From NCBI GenBank assembly GCA_016215705.1, contig JACRIR010000107.1, positions 1 through 9,321 of the forward strand: a DNA stretch of 9,321 nt. Reading direction: 5' to 3'. How positions within the stretch are numbered: position 1 is the stretch's first letter; each line of letters opens with the position of its first letter. Shown one piece after another: positions 1 to 6,865 of this stretch. Below the pieces are notes generated by a model. That model saw only the letters and a program-made list of their open reading frames with translations, was not told the DNA's origin and made no database searches. Source of the DNA: Candidatus Poribacteria bacterium. GTDB lineage: Bacteria; Abyssobacteria; SURF-5. The position numbers and the translations under genes were made by a program.

Positions 1-7
1 AGCGGTT

Positions 8-14
8 CTCCTTT
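8..14 (-). promoter_or_regulatory. Shine-Dalgarno site of a gene beginning just off the left edge
   Basis: Read on the - strand, these bases give AAAGGAG, followed by seven bases (AACCGCT) up to the window edge. That is normal SD-to-start spacing, so a leftward gene probably starts within a few bases outside the window. The start codon itself is not visible, so its product is unknown. The site lies directly beside the palindrome at 16-37. Confidence 0.5.
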
Positions 15-15
15 C

Positions 16-37
16 TATCTAGTTATATAACTAGATA
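16..37. promoter_or_regulatory. Perfect 22-bp palindrome, probable operator
   Basis: The sequence is its own reverse complement over 22 bases. The half-site is TATCTAGTTAT, and the centre is the AT-rich TTATATAA. Divergent SD sites lie on both sides (8-14 on -, about 43-50 on +), so the palindrome sits where a dimeric repressor could control transcription both ways. The TATATA core could serve as the -10 in either direction. AT-rich palindromes of this length are typical targets of winged-helix dimers (MarR, GntR or PadR types). Assigning one of these families is inference only. Confidence 0.5.
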
Positions 38-53
38 ACATAAAAGGAGAGAA

Positions 54-113
54 ATGTCAAGGAAAATCGTGACGCTGAGGGAAATTAGTCAGCAGAATGG
101 AAATGAAATATAG
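54..113 (+). CDS. Doubtful 19-codon ORF (leader peptide or gene remnant)
   Basis: An ATG at 54 follows an excellent SD (AAAAGGAGAGAA, about 42-53) and opens a 19-codon frame, MSRKIVTLREISQQNGNEI, that stops at TAG 111-113. No family is recognisable. The initiation signals are better than chance would suggest, and the ORF faces away from the palindrome at 16-37. It may therefore be a leader peptide or the first codons of a gene that has decayed. A 20-codon frame can also arise by chance, so confidence is low. No continuation in another frame resembles a protein. Confidence 0.2.
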   Translation: MSRKIVTLREISQQNGNEI

Positions 114-122
114 TAAAAGGCC

Positions 123-171
123 AAACACGAGGGGCGCGATTTATCGCGCCCTTGCAGTTGTCTCGTGCTTT
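123..171. repeat. GC-rich palindromic repeat, copy 1, nested hairpin
   Basis: The core at 132-151 is GGGCGCGAT-TT-ATCGCGCCC, a 9-bp inverted repeat with a 2-nt centre. It is nested in an outer stem: CACGAG at 126-131 pairs with CTCGTG at 162-167, and AAA with TTT extends it past a bulged base. The core matches the two palindromes at 9253-9321, so it is a dispersed family rather than a local terminator. The core is not followed by a T tract. Confidence 0.7.
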
Positions 172-337
172 GAGTCCCCTCACCGTTGCAAAGCGGAGCG
201 ACTGACCGGCCACTTTCCTGTCGGCGAACAAACTAGGCAGAAGTCGTTGCCTCTGTACTATGTAAGTGTTGTCATTACAGAGTGTTGCGAATCTTGCCGC
301 ATGATTCTGCGAAGAAAGAACCTAACGGTCGTTATGT

Positions 338-366
338 TTGACAAAAATGCAATTGTGTGGTAAAAT
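338..366 (+). promoter_or_regulatory. Near-consensus sigma70 promoter of the nif3-dnaG-rpoD block
   Basis: TTGACA at 338-343 and TAAAAT at 361-366 are separated by exactly 17 bases. This predicts a transcript start near 373. The -10 element lies inside the first codons of the longest nif3 reading frame (GTG 357), so translation from this transcript must begin further in. TTG 390 is the best candidate. Confidence 0.75.
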
Positions 367-389
367 TCAGTGTGCCAGAGAAAGATAAA

Positions 390-1355
390 TTGACCCTCGG
401 AGATGTGTATAACTTCGCCATTGAGTGGGGCTTACGACATGACCCGAGGGACAAGAAATTCATAGAGTCCCTTTTCCGGAAGCAGCGTAGCGAGTACGAT
501 AAGCTCTCCGAAAAGCAGAAAAAGCTTTTCGATGAAGAGCGGTTTGTGAATCCTTACACGGATACACGAATACTCTTCGGCGAGCGCGAGAAGAAGGTGA
601 GATCGATACTCGCGGGCATCGACATGGAAATTGGGGAAGTTGTGCTTGCCGACCGGCTTCGGAGTTCCGGCAAAAGCATTGATCTCATATTGGCCCATCA
701 TCCTGAAGGCAGGGCGATGGCCAATTTTTATGAGGTCATGGAGATGCAGGCCGACATCCTGAATAAGCTTGGAGTGCCAATAAATGCTGCCGAGGGCATG
801 CTCGAAGAGCGGATTAAGGAAGTGGAGCGCAGAGTTCTTCCCTTGAACCATACGCGCGCTGTAGATGCGGCGCGCCTGCTCGGCATCCCCTTCGCCTGCG
901 TCCATACTCCGGCCGATAATGGAGTAACTCAATTCCTCCAGAAGCAGTTCGACAAGCGGAAACCGATGTTCCTTTCCGAGACACTCGATTTTCTGTTCGA
1001 GCTTCCCGAGTATCAGCAGGCCGCTTCGTCGAACGCCGGGCCACGGCTCCTCCACGGAAGCCCAACAAACAGGACCGGCAAAATTTTCGTCGATATGACG
1101 GGTGGCACAGGTGGCTCAAAGGAAGCCTTTGAGAAACTTGTGCAAGCCGGAGTCGGCACAATCGTCGGCATGCACATCGGCGAAGACCACCTCAAGGAAG
1201 CCAAGAAGCATCACGTCAACGTAGTAATCGCGGGCCATATGGCCAGCGATGCTTTGGGCCTGAATCTTTTCCTCGACGGACTCATCAAGAAATATGGCCC
1301 GCTGGAAGTGTGTGCCTGTTCAGGATTTACACGGATTTCCAGAAAACCGACATGA
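390..1355 (+). CDS. NIF3 / DUF34 family metal-binding protein
   Basis: The protein is 321 aa from TTG 390. It has the NIF3-family metal motifs: LAHHPEG with the His pair at about residues 103-104, CVHTPADN with H172 and D176, and AGHMASD with H283 and D287. It ends in the family's CSGF-R-SR tail, so it looks complete. NIF3 proteins form toroidal oligomers with a dinuclear metal site. They are often labelled GTP cyclohydrolase type 2, but the true function is unsettled, and this one is long compared with YbgI (about 247 aa). A frame open from GTG 357 exists. TTG 390 is preferred because the promoter -10 covers 361-366, a purine-rich AGAGAAAG lies at 377-384, and the resulting N-terminus MTLGDVYNFAIEWG fits my recollection of family starts. 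It lies 115 bp upstream of dnaG on the same strand. Confidence 0.85.
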   Translation: MTLGDVYNFAIEWGLRHDPRDKKFIESLFRKQRSEYDKLSEKQKKLFDEERFVNPYTDTRILFGEREKKVRSILAGIDMEIGEVVLADRLRSSGKSIDLILAHHPEGRAMANFYEVMEMQADILNKLGVPINAAEGMLEERIKEVERRVLPLNHTRAVDAARLLGIPFACVHTPADNGVTQFLQKQFDKRKPMFLSETLDFLFELPEYQQAASSNAGPRLLHGSPTNRTGKIFVDMTGGTGGSKEAFEKLVQAGVGTIVGMHIGEDHLKEAKKHHVNVVIAGHMASDALGLNLFLDGLIKKYGPLEVCACSGFTRISRKPT

Positions 1356-1470
1356 ATAGGGAAAGACCCTGACTACGGGTTTGCTCCTTACGAACTGAAA
1401 ATTCGCAGGCTTTAGGTCCCCATCAGCAAAAGAACCAATCGAGGCGTTCAGTCTCAAGCTGGAATTTATT

Positions 1471-3288
1471 ATGGCATACGGAATCCCGGAAGAAACCATT
1501 GAACGTATCCGTTCGCAGGCCGATATCGTTCAGATTATCTCGGAATATGTGACTTTGAAGCGGGCTGGGTCCAGGTTTAGGGCCTGTTGTCCGTTCCACA
1601 AGGAAAAGACGCCTTCTTTCATGGTCGATCCCTCGAAACAGCTTTATCATTGTTTCGGATGCGGCGCCGGCGGCAATGTCATCGGGTTTCTTATGCGGCA
1701 CGAGGGATTCACCTTCAGCGAGGCCGTCAAGCATCTCGGTGAGCGGATGGGCATCCAGATACGGCAGGCCCAATATGCCCCCGGTGAGCAGGAAAACCGC
1801 GAGCGCCTGTTCGACCTGTACGAATTCACGACAGGGTTTTTCAACCGCTGCCTTCTGAAGTCCGACCAGGCCGAAGCTGCGCGCAAGTATCTGGAGGGGC
1901 GCACATTGTCGGGCGAGGCGGTCAAGCAGTTCTCTATCGGATATGCTCCGGACGGCTGGGATTCGCTCATCATGGAAGCCTCGAAGAAAGGCTTCTCGAA
2001 AGAGTTGCTGCTGCAGGGAGGATTGGCGAGGAAGAGCGCTGAAGGAAGAGTTTATGATGCCTTCCGAAAGAGGGTAATGTTTCCCATTTGGGCGCTTTCG
2101 GGGAAAGTGGTGGCCTTCGGTGGCCGAACGCTGGAGGAGGGCCAACCCAAGTACATAAACTCACCCGAGACACCGATTTACCAGAAGGGACAAACTCTCT
2201 ATAATCTTCACCGCGCGAAGAACAGCATATCGAATAATGGATCGGTCATTGTCGTCGAAGGTTACACTGACCTCATCCGGCTGGTTCTGGGTGGGATAGA
2301 CAATTGTGTCGCCTCCCTCGGGACCGCTTTGACGCAAGCGCAGGCACGCTTGATTAAGAGATACACAGATGAAGTTATCCTTGTATTGGACTCTGACTCT
2401 GCGGGCGAGGCCGCTAAGCTTACTGGCAATGGAGTCTTTTTCGGTGAGGATATGAAAGTTAGAGTTGCGAGAATTCCTCCGCCAGCTAAGGATCCAGACG
2501 AATTCTTGACGAAGGAAGGGACTGAGGCATTTCGTAATGTTTTGGCGAACGCACAGGATTGTATCGAGTATTTCGCGGATATAAGCCTTGCCAAACTGAA
2601 GAGACCCGAATACCGTGAAGAGAAGGTCAAGTACGCTTCCATTTTTTTGTCGCTTGTTGAAAGAATTCCTAACCCCATCAGAAGAGAAGAGTATTTCAGG
2701 CTAATTGCGAGTCGGCTCGACATAAGACCCGAGATTTTGATTGAGACCTCGCAGAAAAACGTTTCTACGGTCAGAATAGAAGAGGAAGCCAGGCACTTCG
2801 AGACGAGACTGAAGCACGAAGAGAAAGAGTATATGTGGCTCGTGAAGCTTCTGATAGAGAAGCCGGAGTGTATAGTGAAAGTGCGCGAGCATCTTGACGT
2901 AGCGGCGATCCAAAGCGAGCCGCTTCGTAGACTGTTGGATGTTGTTCTCGCAAGCGAAGAAGGCCGCATTGACGAATGCGCGGTGTTTGACAGGGTCCAG
3001 AATGAGGAAGCCCAGCAGATGCTCTCGAAAGTCATGTTCGAAGAAATGGGTTCTGAATTGCTGTATCCCGTCGAATGGTGGATCGGATTCATAAAGGGCC
3101 GCCAGAAGAAGAACAAGCTGAATGCGCTTTCCCTCGAGGTAGCCGAGGCTGAGCGGGCCGGTGACGCCGGGCGGGTGGAACAGTTGTTGAGACGGAAAAC
3201 CGAGATTTCCCGCGACGTGGAAGAAATCCGCAGGGAGAGGGCCAGAATCCCGGTTGACTCGGCGGTGGAAGGCGGAGCGGGCGGATGA
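1471..3288 (+). CDS. dnaG: DNA primase DnaG
   Basis: The protein is 605 aa, slightly longer than E. coli DnaG (581). It makes the RNA primers for Okazaki fragments at the replication fork. The N-terminal CHC2 zinc-binding domain has C40, H43, C61 and C64 (CPFHKEKTPSF ... HCFGCGAGGN). The RNA-polymerase core carries RVMFPI and YINSPETPIYQKG. The TOPRIM metal site is E263 in VVEGYTD plus D307 and D309 in LDSDSAG. A helical C-terminal segment, expected to bind the replicative helicase, follows from about residue 450. The start ATG 1471 has only a weak SD (GGAA about 8 bases upstream) but aligns with family N-termini. The gene precedes rpoD, as in the macromolecular-synthesis operon. GC content falls to roughly 37-50% in sampled stretches of about 2160-2830, against roughly 57-67% in samples on either side. 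Confidence 0.97.
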   Translation: MAYGIPEETIERIRSQADIVQIISEYVTLKRAGSRFRACCPFHKEKTPSFMVDPSKQLYHCFGCGAGGNVIGFLMRHEGFTFSEAVKHLGERMGIQIRQAQYAPGEQENRERLFDLYEFTTGFFNRCLLKSDQAEAARKYLEGRTLSGEAVKQFSIGYAPDGWDSLIMEASKKGFSKELLLQGGLARKSAEGRVYDAFRKRVMFPIWALSGKVVAFGGRTLEEGQPKYINSPETPIYQKGQTLYNLHRAKNSISNNGSVIVVEGYTDLIRLVLGGIDNCVASLGTALTQAQARLIKRYTDEVILVLDSDSAGEAAKLTGNGVFFGEDMKVRVARIPPPAKDPDEFLTKEGTEAFRNVLANAQDCIEYFADISLAKLKRPEYREEKVKYASIFLSLVERIPNPIRREEYFRLIASRLDIRPEILIETSQKNVSTVRIEEEARHFETRLKHEEKEYMWLVKLLIEKPECIVKVREHLDVAAIQSEPLRRLLDVVLASEEGRIDECAVFDRVQNEEAQQMLSKVMFEEMGSELLYPVEWWIGFIKGRQKKNKLNALSLEVAEAERAGDAGRVEQLLRRKTEISRDVEEIRRERARIPVDSAVEGGAGG

Positions 3289-3396
3289 GCGCCCGATTAT
3301 CGAGAAGGGGGACGTGAGACAAACGAGAATCGAAACAATAACTGAACAGTGGGATTGAACATGCGCAATAGGAAAGGCGACAAGACCTGCGCAATA

Positions 3397-3404
3397 AAGG
3401 GTGA
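3397..3404 (+). promoter_or_regulatory. Ribosome binding site that decides the rpoD start
   Basis: AAGGGTGA ends four bases before GTG 3409. Its GGTGA part matches the extended anti-SD complement and sits at the usual distance. The upstream alternatives, GTG 3349 and ATG 3361, have no comparable site. Confidence 0.5.
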
Positions 3405-3408
3405 GAGA

Positions 3409-5169
3409 GTGGAAAGAAGCCTTGAAAAAAAGGTCAGCGAGAGCGGGCTCGTTCAAGAGCTGATCGAAAAAGGTAAGAAGCAGGGACAGCTTACCTTCGA
3501 CGAAATAAACGACATGCTTCCGGACGATGTTGTTTCTTCCGGCGAAATCGATGAAATCCTGCTGACACTTGGTGACCATGACATCGACGTTGTCGAAACT
3601 ATGAAGCTCGATGAGCCTGAAGAAGGTGTCGTAGAAGTCGAGGAAGAGGAAGAAGAGAAGGAATTTGCCCCGTCGCGGGTCGACCGCGCCGACGATCCGG
3701 TTCGAATGTACCTGAGAGAGATGGGACGAGTGCCCCTGCTGACTAAAGATGAAGAGGTCAGAATAGCGCAAAACATCGAAAAAGCCGAAAACGCTATGCG
3801 CGAGACCATAATCCGTACTCCGTTCGCGCTTAAAGAACTCCTGCCGGTTCTACAGAAAGTAGTCAGGGGCAAGAACTCGTTCGAGGGCATCACGCGGGAA
3901 GACGACGATCGCAAACTGAAAGAGCTCGAGGCCCGTTTGCCCAAGACCATCGATTTTCTCAACAAAAGCGAGGCGGCTATCCGCAGGCACGAGAGGAGCC
4001 TTCAGCGTCCTCGCATCGGCGAGAACACGAAGAAGCGCATACGCGGCGAGATAGCGGCCGAGCGCACAAAACAGGCTGCGGCGCTGCGAGACCTCAACAT
4101 CAAGATAAAGGAAGTCAGCAAGATCGCAAGCAGGATAAGGAACCTCAAGGGCAAGATCGAGAGCGCTGAGGCCGAGATCAAAGCAGTCGAAAACGAGCTT
4201 AGGCTCGATTACGAGAAGATCGAGGAAGTGGGCAGGAAGCTGAGAAGCCGTCAGATCGACTCGAAGCGGTTCGCCAAGAGACTTACCGTGCCGCTTGGCC
4301 GCTTCGTCGAGCTCGAGAGGAAAGCGCACAATGCCAGGCGCCGATTGAATACGGTCTATCATGACACCAGACTGAGCAAGCAGGGCATATCCGGACTCAT
4401 CGCTCGTCTCGAGAATAACGAGGCGGGAATATACCGTGCGAAGATGGACCTAGTCGAGGCCAACCTTCGCCTCGTCGTGAGCATAGCGAAGAAATACACG
4501 AACCGCGGCATGTCGTTCCTCGACCTGATACAGGAAGGCAATATCGGGCTGATGAAGGCGGTGGATAAATTCGAGTACCGGCGCGGGTACAAGTTCTCGA
4601 CGTATGCGACGTGGTGGATCAGGCAGGCGATCACTCGCGCCATCGCCGACCAGGCGCGCACTATCCGAATACCGGTCCACATGATCGAGACCATTAACAA
4701 GGTCATACGCACGTCGCGGCGGCTCGTGCAGGAATACGGCAGAGAGCCGACCCCCGAGGAAATCTCGGAGGCCATGCGAATGGAAGTCGAGAAAGTGCGC
4801 GGCATCCTCAAAATAGCGCAGGAGGCGATATCGCTTGAAACACCGATAGGCGATGAGGGTGACAGCAGCTTCGGCGATTTCATCGAGGACAAGTCAATCG
4901 AGTCGCCGATCAACGCGGCGGCATTCACCGTATTTCAGGAAAAGCTCGAGGAAGTCTTGAAGACGCTGACCGAGCGAGAGGAAAAGGTATTGCGCCTGCG
5001 GTTCGGCTTGGGTGACGGCTACCCGCGTACGCTGGAAGAGGTGGGGAGCGTCTTCAATGTGACCCGCGAACGCGTCCGGCAAATCGAGGCAAAGGCCATC
5101 CGCAAGATGCGCCATCCGACACGCAGTCGCAAGCTGAAAACTTTCATCGAGTGGGCCGTCACGGAATAA
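3409..5169 (+). CDS. rpoD: RNA polymerase principal sigma factor RpoD (sigma70/SigA)
   Basis: The protein is 586 aa from GTG 3409 and directs RNA polymerase to housekeeping promoters. In order it shows: region 1.1 ([20 protein letters not shown]); an acidic linker ([11 protein letters not shown], near 3640-3665); region 1.2 ([18 protein letters not shown]); and a long Lys/Arg/Glu-rich helical non-conserved region (about 3900-4440). Region 2 follows ([51 protein letters not shown]), then region 3 ([13 protein letters not shown]) and region 4 with its helix-turn-helix ([20 protein letters not shown]) and C-terminal [10 protein letters not shown]. The start was chosen for its SD and because it puts region 1.1 near the N-terminus, as in E. 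coli. ATG 3361 or GTG 3349 would add 16 or 20 residues. It lies 120 bp after dnaG and is probably co-transcribed with it. A hairpin follows at 5186. Confidence 0.97.
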   Translation: MERSLEKKVSESGLVQELIEKGKKQGQLTFDEINDMLPDDVVSSGEIDEILLTLGDHDIDVVETMKLDEPEEGVVEVEEEEEEKEFAPSRVDRADDPVRMYLREMGRVPLLTKDEEVRIAQNIEKAENAMRETIIRTPFALKELLPVLQKVVRGKNSFEGITREDDDRKLKELEARLPKTIDFLNKSEAAIRRHERSLQRPRIGENTKKRIRGEIAAERTKQAAALRDLNIKIKEVSKIASRIRNLKGKIESAEAEIKAVENELRLDYEKIEEVGRKLRSRQIDSKRFAKRLTVPLGRFVELERKAHNARRRLNTVYHDTRLSKQGISGLIARLENNEAGIYRAKMDLVEANLRLVVSIAKKYTNRGMSFLDLIQEGNIGLMKAVDKFEYRRGYKFSTYATWWIRQAITRAIADQARTIRIPVHMIETINKVIRTSRRLVQEYGREPTPEEISEAMRMEVEKVRGILKIAQEAISLETPIGDEGDSSFGDFIEDKSIESPINAAAFTVFQEKLEEVLKTLTEREEKVLRLRFGLGDGYPRTLEEVGSVFNVTRERVRQIEAKAIRKMRHPTRSRKLKTFIEWAVTE

Positions 5170-5185
5170 CGCCGGCTGAGAACTG

Positions 5186-5226
5186 AATCCCCCTACTCCC
5201 TCTTCCTAATGGAGGGTAGGGGGATT
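5186..5226. terminator. Strong hairpin between convergent rpoD and MBL genes
   Basis: AATCCCCCTA (5186-5195) pairs with TAGGGGGATT (5217-5226). After a 2-nt bulge, CCCTC (5198-5202) pairs with GAGGG (5212-5216), giving 15 bp around a 9-nt loop. It sits in the 71-bp gap between two genes that run towards each other and so could stop transcription from both sides. The T tract after it is weak on the + strand (ATTTCACTTTC) and poorer on the - strand. Confidence 0.6.
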
Positions 5227-5240
5227 TCACTTTCACCCGC

Positions 5241-5867
5241 CTACGGAATTTCTTGAAATTCCTCGAATGTCGTGCACGCGAGCGTCGGATTGGTCTGCTT
5301 CTCGCCTCCTATTGTCGAGGAAGGGCGGTCCCCGTAGTCGTGTCCCGGAAATACCTCGATATCATCGCGCAACGTCTTGAGCTTCGTGTGAAGGCTGTCG
5401 AACAACTGTCTCGTATCGCCGCCCGGAAGATCGCTGCGGCCGCAATTGCCAATGAATAATGTGTCGCCCGTCATGAGCTTCTTATCGGTGAGAAGACACA
5501 TGCTTCCCGGCGTATGGCCGGGCGTGTGAATCACGGCAACCTCGATCTCGCCGATTCTTATTCTTTCTCCATCCTCGAGTGCCTTGTCGACGGGAATACG
5601 CCCGCGTTGAAGGCTGGGCGCGTCTCCCTTTTGAGCAGCCACCTTCGCGCCGGTCTTTGCGGCAAGCTCTTTTATTCCGGCCGTATGGTCGGAATGGCTG
5701 TGGGTAGCAAACACCCACTCGATCTTGAGGCTGTTCTCTTTTGCGAAGTCCAGAATCTCGGATAGATCGGAAGACGGGTCCACGACAGCCGCGCGCCTGG
5801 TTTTCTCGCAGCCAAAAACATATGTGAAATTTCCCATGAAACCTGTCGGTATCTGCTTGAATATCAT
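5241..5867 (-). CDS. Metallo-beta-lactamase-fold hydrolase, glyoxalase II-like
   Basis: The protein is 208 aa, a normal length for the small GloB-like class (COG0491 type). It has every ligand of a dinuclear metal site: THSHSDH (H56, H58, D60, H61), TPGHTPGS (H118), GDTLF (D135) and FPGHDYG (H176). The segment GNCGRSDLPGGD between sites 4 and 5 and the C-terminal region with TNPTL are typical of glyoxalase II and persulfide-dioxygenase relatives. Thioester hydrolysis is therefore plausible, but the substrate cannot be read from sequence. No signal peptide is seen, so it should act in the cytoplasm. The start ATG 5867 is preceded by a purine-rich AGAGGGAAGAG. It is the last gene of the - strand operon, 138 bp after the amidohydrolase, and converges on rpoD. 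Confidence 0.9.
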   Translation of the reverse strand: MIFKQIPTGFMGNFTYVFGCEKTRRAAVVDPSSDLSEILDFAKENSLKIEWVFATHSHSDHTAGIKELAAKTGAKVAAQKGDAPSLQRGRIPVDKALEDGERIRIGEIEVAVIHTPGHTPGSMCLLTDKKLMTGDTLFIGNCGRSDLPGGDTRQLFDSLHTKLKTLRDDIEVFPGHDYGDRPSSTIGGEKQTNPTLACTTFEEFQEIP

Positions 5868-6005
5868 TTCACTCTTCCCTCTCTTCTTTCCCCTTTTCTC
5901 CCGCCAAGCTTCATTCCCTTTCGCCTTTTCTATGGCCTTTTCCCCTTTTTCCCTTTCCCCGTTTCCCCCCAGCGTAGTTCTTTCTCTTTCGCCTCTATTT
6001 AGCGC
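5868..6005 (-). other. Homopurine leader between amidohydrolase and MBL genes
   Basis: On the - strand this 138-nt gap is almost all A and G. Positions 5872-5902 are 31 consecutive purines, and 5936-5960 are 25 more, built of repeating GGGGAAA and GGGAAAAA blocks. It codes for no convincing peptide. Such RNA would be nearly unstructured and full of SD-like sites. As DNA it could adopt triplex (H-DNA) form. Confidence 0.7.
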
Positions 6006-6854
6006 CTACACTCTCTCGCCTCGCCCGAAAAGCTTCAGTGCGGTCTTCCACAGAATCTTTTCGAGGTCGGCCTTCCTGATCTTCAGTTTCGAGAAATAGT
6101 CAATGGAATCCGCGTGCGACGCCAGGCAGTAATCCGTCCCGAACATCAGATGGTCAGCGCCACAATAGTAAATGACGCTCTCGAGTCGCTCGAGCATCCG
6201 TTGGCGATATTCATCCTTATAGGCTTCGGGCAACCCTGTGACCAGGCCTGACAAGTCAGCGTAGACGTTCTCGTTCTTATAGATTACCTCCGCCGCGTCC
6301 CAGAGCCACGGGTTTCCCATGTGGGCCATTACGATCTTCAGGTCGGGGAACCGAAATGCGAGGTCATCCACAGTCAGGGGATGCGAGAACTTCAGGCGCG
6401 CCATCGTGCTGACACAATCCCCGGTGTGGAAGATAATCGGCACGCCATATTTCATCGCAAGCTCGTAAATGGGGACGCAGTCATCATCGTCCGGATAGTA
6501 ATGCTGGTACCCGACGTACAGCTTGACTGCGCGGATACTTCCGTCCGCCATGTCCGTCTCGAGCGTCTTGAGCGTCTCAGCGCTCAGATTCTTCGGGTCT
6601 GCTGAACCGGCCACCCAGAAGCGGCCCGGGTATTTCTTGGAAAATTTCTTGCCGTCCTCCAATTGGCCGGGCACGGTCATAATAAGCGCTCGCGCGACAT
6701 TGTTTTCATCCATGTCCTTAAGCAAACCCGCGGGCGTGTAGCGCAGGCCTACTTTCTTGGCCAGTTGCTTCGAGTAATCCCGCCCGAAATTGATGTGTAG
6801 ATGCGCATCGATAACCGTGGGCTTCCGCTGTTTCACCTTTTCGTTTTTCGGCAT
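6006..6854 (-). CDS. Amidohydrolase-2 family TIM-barrel metal hydrolase
   Basis: The protein is 282 aa. The barrel starts with VIDAHLHI (H18 and H20, the HxH metal motif). It continues with IFHTGD (H143), IVMAHMGNPW (H178) and MFGTDYCLAS (D241), the usual order of metal and catalytic residues in the family containing ACMSD and related decarboxylases or hydrolases. It probably binds one divalent metal and either hydrolyses an amide or lactone or decarboxylates an acid. The exact reaction is not evident. A lysine/arginine-rich start (MPKNEKVKQRK) precedes the barrel, and no signal peptide is seen. ATG 6854 begins 11 bases after the ATP-grasp stop. Its SD (GAGGT) overlaps that stop codon in TGAGGTAA, so translation is probably coupled. 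Confidence 0.88.
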   Translation of the reverse strand: MPKNEKVKQRKPTVIDAHLHINFGRDYSKQLAKKVGLRYTPAGLLKDMDENNVARALIMTVPGQLEDGKKFSKKYPGRFWVAGSADPKNLSAETLKTLETDMADGSIRAVKLYVGYQHYYPDDDDCVPIYELAMKYGVPIIFHTGDCVSTMARLKFSHPLTVDDLAFRFPDLKIVMAHMGNPWLWDAAEVIYKNENVYADLSGLVTGLPEAYKDEYRQRMLERLESVIYYCGADHLMFGTDYCLASHADSIDYFSKLKIRKADLEKILWKTALKLFGRGERV

Positions 6855-6865
6855 CGACTGTTACC

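Noticed and set aside
97-363. 88-codon + strand frame upstream of nif3
   Set aside because: It has no SD, runs through the palindromic repeat at 132-151 and through the promoter at 338-366, and resembles no protein.
1321-1342. AGGATTTACACGGATTTCC, similar to 'ACACGGATT'-type repeats seen in some genomes
   Set aside because: It encodes the expected C-terminal CSGF-R-SR motif of NIF3, so it is explained by coding sequence.
1358-1370. AGGG-AAAGA-CCCT hairpin after nif3
   Set aside because: A 4-bp stem with no T tract is not enough for a terminator between nif3 and dnaG.
3349-3408. Upstream starts for rpoD (GTG 3349, ATG 3361)
   Set aside because: Neither has a good SD. GTG 3409 has AAGGGTGA at proper distance and puts region 1.1 at the usual place. 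ATG 3361 remains possible.
5725-6099. 124-codon + strand frame rich in Phe, Ser and Pro
   Set aside because: It is the complement of the homopurine leader plus parts of the flanking - strand genes, and its membrane-like composition is an artefact of the pyrimidine tract.
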